NCBI GenBank assembly: GCA_012295275.1
Contig: CM022672.1
Span: forward strand, 2,836,443-2,900,442
Source: Chrysomallon squamiferum
Lineage: Eukaryota > Mollusca > Gastropoda > Neomphalida > Peltospiridae
Reading direction: 5' to 3'
DNA: 64,000 nucleotides
Part shown: positions 26,171 through 39,421 of the stretch, in pieces
Numbering within the stretch: position 1 is the first letter of the stretch
How the letters are laid out: every line of letters starts with the position of its first letter
Translations under genes and position numbers: made by a program
Notes under the pieces: model-generated
Told to the model about the DNA's origin: nothing
The model's input: only the letters and a program-made list of their open reading frames with translations
The model's database searches: none

Positions 26171-27633
26171 TATCATTTAAGAATAAAATAATCATAAATA
26201 AGTAAATAAGTAAGCAAATAAACAAGAGCCACAAAAATACAACTGGTTATAAAAACATTCTAAGGAAACCAGCAATTATTTTCTTTTTGGATAATAGTTA
26301 TAATATTTTTTTTTGCAACTAATTGTCTTTTCGAATTCTCTGCTTAGACAATGTTTTAACGCAATTTAGTATCCAAGACGGTACAGAGGCAATGTGACCG
26401 GTCACTGCTCTTAGAGTTGGCTTTATTGCGTATCCAGCAGCACGCCTAACGACGTAAGAGAAAAGCAAGCCAACACCGCAGTGTGCTTCACTTATTAAAA
26501 GTTTAATGCTGAATGGCAGTCTAAATGTGTTCAGTACTTTCCCCATCACGGACCCACCCACATTTTGTTTCTTGGTCTCGTTTAAGGAAACACGCCCGAG
26601 GCTCTGATAACAGTCGCGGACTCGAGATACTTAAATCTCATTTGTGACTTGATGCCATTGAGACAAAACTTGCTCGGCTTCAGGCTAGATCTCAGTGAAG
26701 TGTCTCTCTCGCAATTTTCTTCTCCATTTTTTTTTTTTTTTTTTCCGTTTGGGCATTTAGAAACAATTATTTTAGCCAAATGAGACAGAATTAAGTGGCA
26801 TGAAAGTCATTCATTTGAAGCAAAGAAAAATAACTCAGAGTACATACATGTACTTGTTTGCAAATACTGGTTTCAAATCCCGATAGATGTTTTCTTGTTA
26901 TCGTGATTCTACTTCAGTAATTAATGTGATTATTATTATATTTGATATTTATCATGTCAGATGACTGATGTTTTAGTATTATTCTCTACTCACTGACAAA
27001 TAAGAAATGGGGATGAAACTGAAAAGAAAATGAAGACACACACAAACAGACATATAAAGAAAAGATATAACACTGAATTAAACAGTGACGATAATTCATT
27101 AATAAGCATTCACATTCATTTGTATGTTGTTTTCCTATTACAACTGGACAGATTAATAATCCAAATGTTTACATGGAAATGAATGATGAGGTCACACGCA
27201 TGCTTCATTACTTATCTGGCGATGATAAGCCGTATTTTTTCGCCAGCATTATTAATCCATATTATCCATTCACGACCTAAGTGACAATTCCACGCTGTTC
27301 GGTGAAGCCAGGAAAAGCCAATCTGACCAGCTATTGACGCAGGCTAAGCCTATGTCCAGAAAGCAACTTTCGGATCGTGTTTGTAATGACAGGAATTAGC
27401 AGAACAACGGCGAGGATGTGCATGCCAAATGCACGTCAAACGGCAGCAACGCTTGATGCAAGCCTGTGACTGTGGAAGAACGCCAAAGACAAAGGATATG
27501 GTCAATCAGTGACATTCTAATCAATCTCAGTGGTCTTTTGCTTTTTATTTTTGTATTTTGTCGCAATAGTACCAGCAGTATTAATGTTCGTCTCTTGCCT
27601 TGAAGAACAACAACAAAATGAAGGTGAAATATT

Positions 27634-27671
<38 letters not shown>

Positions 27672-29172
27672 AAAGAAGGTGGTACTGAACTTTTCACATT
27701 GATAACAGTGCGGTACAAAATATTGTGTAGCATTATCAACATCACAAGCCTCTCTAGACCTGAACTTTCTGGTAAACACATTTTGTTATTAACGGTCATT
27801 AAGTATCAAACACACGGCTTTTAGTATAATGATGATATGAGAAAGGAAAGTCGCCATTGCGCGCACCCAGGTTTCCTTCATAGACTAGCAGCAAGGACAT
27901 GTTATTTGTACCCTCCCTTAGACGTTAATGGAGACAATGATATTTATGGGATGTTGGTTGTAACGAGTTACGTCATGCTCAAAGCATTCGCTCTATCTCA
28001 GATATAAGTTATTAGACAGATACTTGGAAGACAAATAGAGATATGAACTGTTTTTACAGATATTATTATGGTTTTGGTTTAATCGTTCTTGTTTTATTTT
28101 CCCCTGTATATGTTTGCGTGCGTGTCAGTGTGTCTGTGCGTGTGCTTAGGTTTCACGCGTAAGACTATAAATCACAGACTATAAATGATAATTATCATAA
28201 GTGTATAAACTGAATTTATCATCATCATAAATGTTTCCACTGGATCAGCACCATTCTTCATAAATGTCAGTACGTGTTCAGATGATAACACCTACATATC
28301 ACCATCATAAATATATCCCCAGTATAGTTAGGATCATCTTCATAAATGCAAATATCTAGATGGATGCACATCGTCATGATCATTTTGTTAAGTCCTTCTG
28401 TACATCGTCATTGTAAACTGTCAAATAATCACTACATTTAGAAATAGTTTAGTTACACGTGCATGCGATAGATACGTCACGTGTCTGCACATTACACTGT
28501 TAATCTGTCTTCCTACCGCCAGCACGATCGTCCACATCGATATTCTTTTCAACACCAAGAACGAAAACTTCCCACCAACAACGTCATAACCTATTTTGGT
28601 TAATTTTTCGAGTGACCGCAATATGTGATAATTAGCCTCGATAATCTCAACTTTTCTGCTGGCGAATAATGCAAGCGTATCATCACCGTTGCCATTATCA
28701 ACGTCCTTTTGAGCACTGTGAATGGAAAAGTTTTCCGTTATAATGTATCAGTTATGTCCTTAAGCGCGTATCTGCAGCAGGGGGATAAGTAGTTGTTAGT
28801 GGTGTATGTTATCAAGTTCGACACAAACATAAGTAAGTGCTGATTTCCTGAATGGCGTGTCTTTCTTTCCGACCAGTGTTTCGCAGTGAACGTGTGCAGA
28901 GTGCAGAGGTCTAAGATCATCACCGGGTTCAAAATATCGACCAAAAAAAAAAATAAACGAAAATAAAAGACGAAATGTTTTTTTTAAAGAGATGGTGATG
29001 TCTTTTACTAACTTATTTATTTATTTATTTATTTATTGCGTTTGTTGCTGTTGTTTGTTGTTGTTGGATGGAGTGGTGAATTTTATTAATAAAATCATGA
29101 GTGATAATGATAGAGATGATGAAATGATAAAAAGCGATCTAATAATGAAGATAGTGATAAATAAACAACAAC

Positions 29173-29203
<31 letters not shown>

Positions 29204-31050
29204 GTGATGATGATGATATCAAAACCTATTTTCCTATCTGATATCTAAGTTATTAAAACTAGCAAATTATATACATATATATCTGTATTTTTATCTGTCT
29301 CTTACTAAAACTGTATCTGTAATCTAGAATCAGATCACCCAAACGCTATAAGAATCCCACACACCGAGAAAGTCAAAAGCGTCAAATCAGTTTCTATTCT
29401 TTCACTTTCAATAATTCTCGGCTGCCCAGAAGAAATATTGACCTCGCGAACACAATAAGCCTTGTCGGAAAATCGGTTTCCTGGCTGTGGTTATCAAACG
29501 TATGAAACGATTCAGTATCTCGTATCAAAAAAACATTTGTATTGAATACCTGTCTCATACGTGGAGGAAACCGCAGAATGCAGCAGTTACTGGGAAAGAA
29601 GCTAAATCAGTCGAAATTCTAAACACGCCATTCGTATTGACCATATATTATGCTCATTGTGTCTGCCAGTATAAAGATTATTTTGTCACTTACGTGAAAA
29701 ATGAACGTATTACGTGATAACATCTTCAGGTCGACGTAATTATTTTGGTTATATGATATTAAAAGAACAACAACATGTAAAAAAAAGAAAAAAAAAAAAA
29801 AAAACAAAAAAAAAAATCGATATAAAAAATCAAAAAAAAAATCAGATATCTGATTTGATTAACAATTTAACGGCATAAAAGAAGAGAGAGAGAGAGAGAG
29901 AAAAAAAAAAAAAGAATGAAAAAAAATCGATATAGAAAGAAAACGAAAAAAAAAATGTAAAAAAATCTAAGATTGTTTTATTATTTTTTAATTTTTAAAA
30001 AATTCTGATCATAAATCGAAACAGAAACAAAAATAAGGTACAAAATTCACATTCTGATCATCGAAACTTCAAAATAACATTCTCTTTTTTCTTCTATATA
30101 ATTCACTAAAGCTCTCTTAGTCACCTCTTTATTAAGTGGAATTAATGTAAAGCAAAAGAAAAATTATCCGTTTGGACAGTCGAACATTATTTAGCATCGA
30201 CATCAAAATTACAGCACGGCGCCAGAATCGATGATCGCTCACCATTAAGTAAAATTTTATCGGAGACAACCTTCTGCGAAAGTTTCCTATTTCTGGATTC
30301 TTCATAATGTTGCCCCAGGCGTGATTTGTTAAAGTCGATGTAACAACACATTACCCAACCCAACCATGGTCCCCACTAGACAAATTATCATAAACCTAGC
30401 AACCCCAAACCAAAAGATTGACGTCAGTTATAATGCGGTTATACTGATGAAAGATCATGATGGTTAAATGTTCAAGTTTGAAAAAAGAAAGAAAAAGAAA
30501 AGAAAAAAAAAAGAAAAAGAAAAAGAAAAGTAAAAAAGAAAAAAAAAAGGAAGTAAGACATATATTTTTGTTTAATTGTTGTAGGTCGAGCTTGTAACAT
30601 AAGTTGGAATATTAACCGTTGGTCGTAAAAACACAGTTTATATATTTCTTTCGTTTTGATTACATTGTACTGTTGTACATAAGAAAAGACTTGACAGAGA
30701 TGGAGGTTCAAGGATAAATGTATCATCAAAATCATCATGGTCTTCGTCATCATAATTATCATCATCATCATCATCATACACATTTTTAATCACTCTTGCC
30801 TGGGGACGGGTTGGCGTCTGATAGTTTACATTAAACCATTAAATGTGAGTTCATTGGTAACATTTTCACTGCTGTCATTGTTAACATCATTGATTTGATT
30901 GTCATCACCATTATCACATCATTAAAGTGATTTACGTACTTGCCATATTTATCATCATTGTAATTATCGCCACAATGATCAATACAGTTGTAATCATTAT
31001 ACTCATATTGGTATCAGCAGTAGCAGCAACAGTAGTACGGTAATAACAGT

Positions 31051-31168
31051 GGTAGTGGTAGTGGTAGTGGTAGTGGTAGTGGTAGTGGTAGTGGTAGTGG
31101 TAGTGGTAGTGGTAGTGGTAGTGGTAGTGGTAGTGGTAGTGGTAGTGGTAGTGGTAGTGGTAGTGGTA
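31051..31168. repeat. (GGTAGT)n, about 20 perfect copies
   Basis: Uninterrupted hexanucleotide array, flanked on the left by AGT/AGC triplets. The minus-strand open frame through it is only a Leu-Pro repeat and is not considered a gene. Confidence 0.97.
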
Positions 31169-33230
31169 ATAATAATTTAAAGCTAGCGATGCTTAAGACG
31201 ACTTCGTTTCTTATCAAAACCATCCAGTTTTCATTTCAGTAAATGTTTATATTGTATCTCAACCGCTTATTGATCATACAAAACAGTCAGTTTTCCCGTT
31301 GATGTGAAATAAAAATAATAAATGCCATCGCGTTTCCCTAGATTTCTGTTTTGAGTCGTGATACTGAAGTGTTACTCAGTATGCTGTTAATGTTCTTTCC
31401 CAGCAGGACGTTCGCGTCAAACCAAAAAGTCTATTAATACGGCCGAGTTGATGAAGGCTCTGCGGAGATTGAAAACAAGCAAGCGGCGAATTGCGTAATC
31501 CGTCTAAACTTTGTTACTTTCTCCTATCGAAATAAAGCCCAGCGTGTCAGATTTGATGGATGTTACATAATTTGAAACGCTTATAAACGAAAACGTCGAT
31601 TTTGTGATTGAAGACAAGCGGTAATCATTTAGGACGCCAGAATTTAGTCAAACAACCGCCGCTTCGTATCCGAAAACCAATCAAAACGCTTGAACGATCG
31701 AGATTGGCTTTGATTGACTGAACGTTTTCACTGTAGTCTTGTATGAACGAAAAACGTTTCAAAACGTACACGATTATTTGATTTCAAAGCGAAATACACA
31801 CACACACACAAACACTAATGTACGTACATATAACATACACATATATATATATACACATTAACGCACACATATTCACATATAGTATTCATTCTCATTGATA
31901 ACTTAATCCAGCTCATAAAAAAAAAAAAAAAAAAGAAAACAAATGTTTTCAGCAACAATAATTCACAAACATTTAAATATAATCCTTTAAAAATTAAACT
32001 TGTAGCGAGCTTGTAACGTTTTACACGGCATTCACTTAAGGAAAAGCTAAAATAGAATTGAGTAAATAGATTCGGTAACATATTGCCTGGGAAACCGACG
32101 CACATAAATTATTTTTTAATTTAGTTTTCATTAGTCAGAGTCGACCACTGTCATATAAATGAAACGAAAGGTTACTGGATATTGTCGTTATTAGATTCCA
32201 CAGATAACAGTTTTAAGGTAATTAATGAATTTAAACCAAACAAGCTTTTTTTACGGAATCGAGGTAAGACTCGACATGCAAGCGAGGATTTTACTGGATG
32301 TGAGTCTGGCGCCGCAATCCAATAATGTGAGATAACAAATATTTTCGAATGTTTTCGGAAAGGCATCTGCATACAAAGTACACATGTAAAATAGGTTCTT
32401 ACACTTACTCATCTTAAACTTCTAAAATCACCTATATTCTAGTCTCTTGTCATGCTATAAATGAGAAAAAATTAAATAATAATAATAATAATAATAACAG
32501 CAGGAACAACAACACCTATTTTCTTCTCTTTAAAAAAAAAAAAAAAGAAGATATTATTTCTGTTTTTGTGGGGTTTTGCAGTGTTGTTTTCGTAATACAA
32601 GACTTGTTTACGTTTTGCTAATATACCTGGTCACTTTTGATAATACACATTACCACGTAGCAATTTCACAGACGCTCAGCAGAAATCTCCATTAAATATA
32701 CCGAACTGCGTATGAGACACTTACAGTATACTAATTATCTGATATTCCTTATTGTTTATCATTTTATTAATCATATGAAGAAGGTACTACAACAATGCTT
32801 TGCGTCATAGCCTTGGAAACAGGATTTCCTTTGTAAACCGGATTTGTTTACATCGGTTCACAGATGTGACTTTTAGAGCGAATTTTGCTAGAATTATAAC
32901 GATAAACAATAAATCAGTTTTACATAAAGGGATCGAGGAAAGTGCCTATTTTTTACCGATACGTTGTTAATACCTTTCTGTTTATATGTCTGTCTGTCTG
33001 TCTGTCTATGTATCTATCTATCTATATCTCTATCTCTCTCTCTGTCTATTTGTCTATGTATCAGTTTATCTATGTTAATTCTGGACCTAATCCACAGTAA
33101 AAACATAACCAACCAAGTTGAATACAGAGCTGGTATTTTCTTTTCAGTACAAATCGCTACTAGTAATTATACTGCAATTTGAAAACACAGAGATTAAATC
33201 ATCAATATAAATTAAGTTGTGATACAAAAC

Positions 33231-33358
33231 CTGAGAGCTCGGCGTCGGAAACTGTCCTCTTGAAACTGCACCGTCGGCCTGGACGTTGAATTCTTTGGAC
33301 TCTTTCGTCTCTTAACAGAACAGGACATGGATCGGAAACGTGTGTATATAGCCTCCAT
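33231..33358 (-). CDS. GARNL3: Putative first coding exon of the GARNL3-like gene
   Basis: Inferred exon. The ATG at 33358 sits in a strong start context (GCCATGGAG). It opens 42 codons rich in Arg, Lys and Ser, beginning MEAIYTRFRSMSCSVKRRKS and ending before AG|GT at 33230/33231. It ends in phase 2, and the next identified exon (15914-15845) needs exactly one base to complete a codon, giving a Ser junction. The donor GTTTTG is weak. A second in-frame ATG lies at 33328. A possible acceptor (CTTCTGTTCCGCAG, at 33462 on minus) would make this an internal exon of about 231 bp with 5'UTR. I cannot confirm homology of this N-terminus, which is expected to be poorly conserved. The alternative is a chance ORF. 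Confidence 0.42.
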
Positions 33359-34030
33359 GGCCGAAACCAGCGATAGGTTTTTTTTTTTTTTTTTATCCCA
33401 AGAAGAATAACAAGCAGACAGATAATTAAATATCCATATATTCTCTTTTAACCCATATAATCTGCGGAACAGAAGTCGTTTGTGATTAAATAATCGAAGA
33501 AACAGTTAATCATGTCTTTTGTGTCAAATCGCTTGGGATGGCAGAGATGTGTCCGCGAGCAGACGATAATCTTTTCACGCGAGCAATTTCATTGACCAGG
33601 TGCTCGCATTCGAACGAACAACAACAACCACCACAACACTTGCCGTAACACCGAGCCCGGTGACAGCAGAACAACTACTGTTTACTGACCATGCTGAACG
33701 AATGAACGTAAAATAACGTGCGACTACTTTTTCTTTCCTTTTTTTTCTTTTTTTCATTGATTTATCTCACTTCTTCGACTGATGTCGCGCGCGCCTGAAC
33801 ACTGACTGGCGCCCAACGGTGCTACGCTTTACCGTTATACCAGTGCGACCATTTTTATCTGACGCACATGATTTCGACGACCTCTCACCTCGTCGGATAC
33901 GGCACGTGCTCGCTATCAATTTGAGAAAACTAAGTGAAGCGTGAGTGTGATAAGTACTAGACGTAAATAAAGCTGTTACAGAGGAGATAGTAGCGAAAGA
34001 ACAGGCTGGCAAAATGTTAATGGGCGGGTT
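33359..34030 (-). promoter_or_regulatory. Possible 5'UTR/promoter flank of the GARNL3-like gene
   Basis: Upstream of the putative start codon this stretch becomes visibly richer in CpG than its surroundings (for example the GCGCGCGCC run near 33787 and many CG steps through 33910). That would suit a promoter or 5'UTR in an invertebrate genome. No TATA box or initiator stands out. The poly-A run on the transcript strand (33379-33394) lies just 5' of the start region. This is an inference from composition and position only. Confidence 0.25.
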
Positions 34031-34875
34031 CCCGATAACGAAGCCCTTCTGAAGTGGTGGAATAAATCGCTGGGTTTATTACATACGCAGACGGCTACAA
34101 GTAATAAATTTCTGTCTGGTGGACGACATTTTGTATACTGTTTAAGCGTAGACAAAGCACATGATAAAAGAAATGATATTGAAATATCTCTTCTGATCTT
34201 GTTTTCATCTGATTTTTTTTTTCCCTCTCCTTTTATAAGTTTGTATGATATTTTTGTCTATGTACATAAAATAAATAAATAAATATATAAAAATTTGAAA
34301 ATATTATAGAAATTCGTTATCTCAGTGATTATTAATAATATAGGGTAAAGTATTCATGTATTTCATTTTGCTGACTTTCTTAATGCGGGGATGCCCGATG
34401 TACGAATAAATAACTTTTAGTTTATCTTTATTTCATTACGTTTTATCAATAACGCTTATTACCTGTTAATAAAAACTATGAATTGTGTTGTATATATGAG
34501 AGAAAAGCTACTGGTAACACTTTAATATATTAGTCAAGTCTGCCAGTGACACAGTACGACCAGTTCTCCATAGATCGCGTTTTGGGCTAGTTCCTATTCA
34601 GAATCTTATTTATAATTATTTTCAGCAGAAATGACTGGATTATAGAATGTCCTACGTTGCCTCTGATGGTGTAAGTTGAAAAATGAAATCACCTGGTATT
34701 TACTATTAATAGACACGAGTTCCAGCTTGCGTTTGATCATTATAATAAGTATGATGTGAAAGGTGTATTCAGCATCTAATAACCATTAGTGATTATTAGA
34801 ATGTGTTGAAGTATATTTTAAATATTCATTCGTTAAATTATCTTAGAGTAGCAAGGTGGGAGCTTTTTTCTTCTT

Positions 34876-34885
34876 CATGTGTATG

Positions 34886-34917
<32 letters not shown>

Positions 34918-34972
34918 TGTATGTATGTATGTATGTATGTATGTATGTATGTATGTATGTATGTACGTATGT
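34876..34972. repeat. (TATG)n array
   Basis: About 24 tetranucleotides, then GATA units. Confidence 0.97.
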
Positions 34973-36314
34973 ATGTAGATAGATAGCTAGATAGATTTAT
35001 ATATATTACACTGGATTCGATACACATCCACCGGAACGCGAAACATTTATTAGTCATAACCATACATACATATATATACACACACATGATATTATGGTTA
35101 AGCAAAAGACTTTGATCAGTTACTTCAGCATTAAAACAGGGATTATGACAAAACTTTAAAACCACTAGTAATAGATGAAATACTGATAAAATAATACATC
35201 ACATCTGTGAAAAGACGTCATACTATTATGTTAGCTATAGATTTATATTTCACGAGTTTACCCTGCAGATGTAGCTCAGTACGAGAAAGCATGCAAACAC
35301 ATGATAAGCTGTCAATACAGCAATATCATATATCGAATTTGATTTATTTGTGTCTCAAAATTCCACAGAACTTTAACCCAAAAGCAGCAATAACACTAAT
35401 TGAAAATATGTAATGAAGCATTATATTTAGCGAGTAACGAATTAGACAGAAGAATGGATTTCCAGGATTCCCTCTAAATACCGTTATGTATGCAGTCGAA
35501 TATCTACAGAAGTAGTGTTAGTAGAAACTACTTCATGTACGCGAGATGCTAACATCTGTAAAACAACGGTGTTTTCTGTGTGCTGTTTCTGACAACAAGG
35601 AATTTGCTGTAGTTCAGAGATAGCAGAAAGCCTGGGGCTTCATTGGTCTCTGGGTATATCCTTCTCGGTGCTGTTATAGGACAAAGAAAATACTCCGCCA
35701 TAACAACTTTATCGTTTGTCTTTCTTTTTTTTTTTTTTTTATTTTTTTTTTTTTTTAATATCTATAGGAAGGTTTAATATAAATAATCTTTGCCTGGTGG
35801 CGATCGAAAACACTAGTATGACAGCTGCGGACGTAATTTCTTGTTGTTTGTTTGGTCCTTTACATGTAGATAAAAACGTCACATACCCGTAGATCAGTAA
35901 AGATATTGAAAGCATATTTAAATACAACATTTCTTTTTTGTTATATCTTATGACTGTCACATCGGATTCAAAAAAAAAAAAAAAAAAAAAAAATGTGGAG
36001 TTATAGCGGAATGGGATAAAAATGCATCCTGACAGCTCGAAAAAAAAAAAATATATATTACTAAGACAACAAGATAACAGTACGGACAACAGAACTGTGT
36101 TATTTACGACGCGATGAACATATTTTCAATCTACCGCCAAGAAACGTATGGCCAACGACTCCACCAGCTAATAGAAGCAATTGGTTCCTACGAGGCAGAC
36201 GGCAGATCGTTTTATTTTCTGTTAAATGCTGATGATAATTTTTAAACACACTTTGCTGTGTGCGGTATTTGGGGATGCTTTATACGCGGGACTCCGAGAG
36301 AGGCGCGGCACGAT

Positions 36315-36328
36315 GTAAACATGTTTAC
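36315..36328. promoter_or_regulatory. Perfect forkhead-type palindrome GTAAACATGTTTAC
   Basis: A 14-bp perfect palindrome made of two opposed GTAAACA forkhead consensus sites sharing the central bases. It lies in a CpG-richer block (36260-36530). Confidence 0.4.
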
Positions 36329-36659
36329 CCCAAACGTGCTTGACGCGTTAATCGACAAGAGCGCTCTAACTAAGAACAATCCGAGACGGTAAGAGTGACA
36401 AGGGATGCTGGAGGAAGAGGTTACCTGACAACTAATTTCCCGTCTTCCCTTTCAGAAAGATGCCACTGGCGCTTCCTGTGTTTAGCCACCGGTTCAGGCG
36501 ACGAGGCAGTAAACAAGATCGCGTATAGACAGACTGAGATAGCCAGTTAAACTTTTGTGTGCATCAAAGAGTAAGAGAGATGAAAAATTCGGGGTGACAG
36601 AAGGTTTTTTTTTTCTTTCTTTTTTTTCTTCAGTTTTCTCTGTTTTAATCTGTAATGTA

Positions 36660-36660
<1 letters not shown>

Positions 36661-36753
<93 letters not shown>

Positions 36754-37060
36754 AGAGAGATTGAGAGAGATTGAGATTTTAGATAATGACTAAGTATTTG
36801 TTATATAATAATCAGGAAACAACAACATCATTCATGTAACACTGGACTTAACGTCTAAAGACTGAGTTACTTGATATGTGGGAGATCCTTTCTCGTTAAT
36901 TAACGGAGTAAACAGCCCTCACACCTGATACATGTTGAACAGCATAACAACACGTTTGTGTTCTTCCTTGTCTTCTCTATAATTTCTGCACGTAGTATAA
37001 CCTCACACTAATTTTGTTGTTAGTGTATTTCTCTTTTCTTTTCTTCCACATTTTTGTTTT
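36661..37060 (+). repeat. Dispersed repeat copy B (inverted relative to copy A)
   Basis: Begins with an (AG)n array ending in ATTGAGAGAG repeats, then about 270 bp shared with copy A. Compared with copy A it lacks 24 bases and has about 22 extra pyrimidine-rich bases near 37021-37043, after which the match resumes (TCCACATTTTTGTTTT). It ends at about 37060. Confidence 0.9.
36665..36750. repeat. (AG)n array, part of repeat copy B
   Basis: About 43 AG dinucleotides followed by the ATTGAGAGAG interruptions shared with copy A. Confidence 0.97.
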
Positions 37061-37388
37061 CGGTGAGAGATCTGAACAGATCATAAACAGAGGCTCGGGA
37101 GAGACAAAGACAAGTGTAAGAGAGAATCCATTGCACATATACAAAGACCGACGACTTCAGTTTATCAGCATGTACTCATTAGTTCGTGACACAAATGTAC
37201 AGAAAAAAATATAAATAAAAAATAACAGCAAACAAGATAAGTCTGTCTATTTACGAGCAGGGTGCAGTTTGTTGTAAGTAGTAACCATTCCTTCACAACG
37301 ACGTCTTTGTGTTTTACGCACTTCATAATTATTTAAAAAAAAAATTATTACTTTAATTTTTTAATTTTAAATATTTTAATATGTATGG

Positions 37389-37604
<216 letters not shown>

Positions 37605-37685
37605 CTTCAGAATTTTTCACCTACCTCTATCAAAATAACACTTCGACATTCCGAAAATATTTTACGGGTTCATGTAATAAACTAA

Positions 37686-37717
<32 letters not shown>

Positions 37718-39306
37718 TTCTCTTCGTTTGATGAATGCAAAAATATTAAAAAATAAAAATCTTCTACAGTATAATTTACGTTCGTTCTTTTGGATCAGTG
37801 GAATCTAATCTACGACTGACATCGTCTAACATGAACTGGAACATGTTTACACTGGCCATGAAATCCGACGAAGTCTGCGATTGAACACGTATGAAAACAA
37901 GTTGAAGAACTGAGCTGTGCTCTGCAGGGACGAACTCTGTGTTCTCTGAGTTGCATGTTCTTTTCTCTTGCTTATCGTTCGTGTCTCCGCAAAAGGGTCC
38001 GAAACCAATACGAGTTAAACCAATTTCCTGGGCATGGATGAAACGGAATTGTAGATGCAACAGGACGAACTAGTGCAGTAGGTAATAGGATCGATTCCTG
38101 CTGCTGACTTAAGTAGATGATTCTCAGTGATAAAGCATAAGCAGGTGCAGAAGTTAAAATTCAAATTCGTTTTATGCATACAGTAATAATTGAACGTATT
38201 GCATACAAAAGTATCAGAGGGTGCTCATGCTGCAGTAAAACGGTCAGTTTTAATCTACGTTATGTGGCGATTATTCAGCTGGTCAAAAATTATATACACA
38301 ACGAAAGAGGAAACCCGCTGTCGAAAAGCACATGCATTCTAACTTATTCGAGGATTAACGTATCTCAGCCTTCAATAAATCAGTCATGGTGCACTTACGA
38401 CAGATTAATTTTGACTATATGAAATATTTTGTCTTGGGGGAAAATGAAAGAAAAATATGTACAGGTATGTGTTTCTGTGTAGGTGTGCGTGTGTGTATGT
38501 ATGTTTTTGTCTGTGCGTGAGAGAGAAAACGAAAAAGGAAAGGAGTATTTGTGAGTAATGGTTAACTATGCGATGATCATTCTGCTCTCATTTTCAGTTA
38601 TTCAAAACAGAATTAACTGCTGCATATATTATTACTTAGATACTTGCGATGTAACAGAAGTTACCACGACACGATTCTTCATTAATAATGTGCTAAATAA
38701 ACGAAAAAAAATGAATGTCGTGAATTTAATCACCTGCTAAATATAATGAAAAATCCGTGCTGTGAATGCATTCCAAGAAAAGTTCATTCATAAACGAGTT
38801 ATTTCTGACGAGAATGTAGGAGGGATGGTTAGTCTTGCGTTCTCAACGTGAAGACTCTTCCGTGTACTTCACAATAGAAAATAATTATTTTACACGATCA
38901 ATAATACTTAGAAGAAATTCATGGAAGCGTATGAAACGCCGATTAAAATATAAATTAAAAGGAAAAAGTTTAGAAAGTTCTCTAAAGAACGCTTTCGTGA
39001 ATAATATTTTAGGATTTGTCAGTCATGCAGTAGTATTCAAAAGACTAAAAGAAAATTTGGAATTATGACTTTTCTATTATTATTCTTTAAATTTAATCAA
39101 TTTTTCACTGCTGAAAATAGTATTACAGGAAGAATATGTGTTAATAGTAAAGAAAACGTGACTAAGACCTTAACACAGTACAATGTTGAAAAAGAATTAT
39201 TATGTATTAAACTCGCAGCAATACACATATACTCCTGACAGAAACAGAGACATAGAAAACTAGATACATGCGCATACGCAGTAAAGAGAAAAAGTTTCAA
39301 TTTTTG

Positions 39307-39421
<115 letters not shown>

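Larger units (their letters stand above)
15915..33230 (-). other. Putative 17 kb GARNL3 intron
   Basis: Its status as an intron depends on the putative exon at 33231. It contains (AAAT)n immediately at the acceptor, trinucleotide arrays (17071-17120, 18958-19130, 19646-19712, 19926-19961), a 23-bp minisatellite (19201-19360), an AAAC array (21151-21235), degenerate ACT-type repeats (23280-23570), degenerate GAAT repeats (24640-24850), poly-A (27636-27669) and the (GGTAGT)n array (31051-31168). Non-repetitive, somewhat GC-richer blocks lie at 17520-17900, 20160-20400, 23640-23900, 27200-27490 and 31400-31760. They carry no recognisable protein. Confidence 0.5.

Noticed and set aside
25962-26234. 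Hydrophobic start plus Thr-rich mucin-like ORF
   Set aside because: The apparent first residue is a TTG codon, not ATG, so the signal-peptide-like start is not usable in full. The Thr-rich part is a decayed GTAGTG repeat.
31014-31223. Leu-Pro repeat ORF
   Set aside because: Direct translation of (GGTAGT)n.
36421-36535. Minus-strand open frame ending in AG|GTAACC with a phase fitting the GARNL3 exon at 15914
   Set aside because: No in-frame start and only a poor acceptor. The phase match alone is a one-in-three chance.
37776-38060. 94-codon minus ORF with protein-like composition
   Set aside because: It starts with TTG. There is no in-frame ATG near the start, no splice context and no recognisable family.
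38075-38110. GGATCGATTCC resembling an RNA polymerase III B box (tRNA-derived SINE)
   Set aside because: No A box at the right distance and no poly-A or simple-repeat tail or target-site duplication. One motif is not enough.
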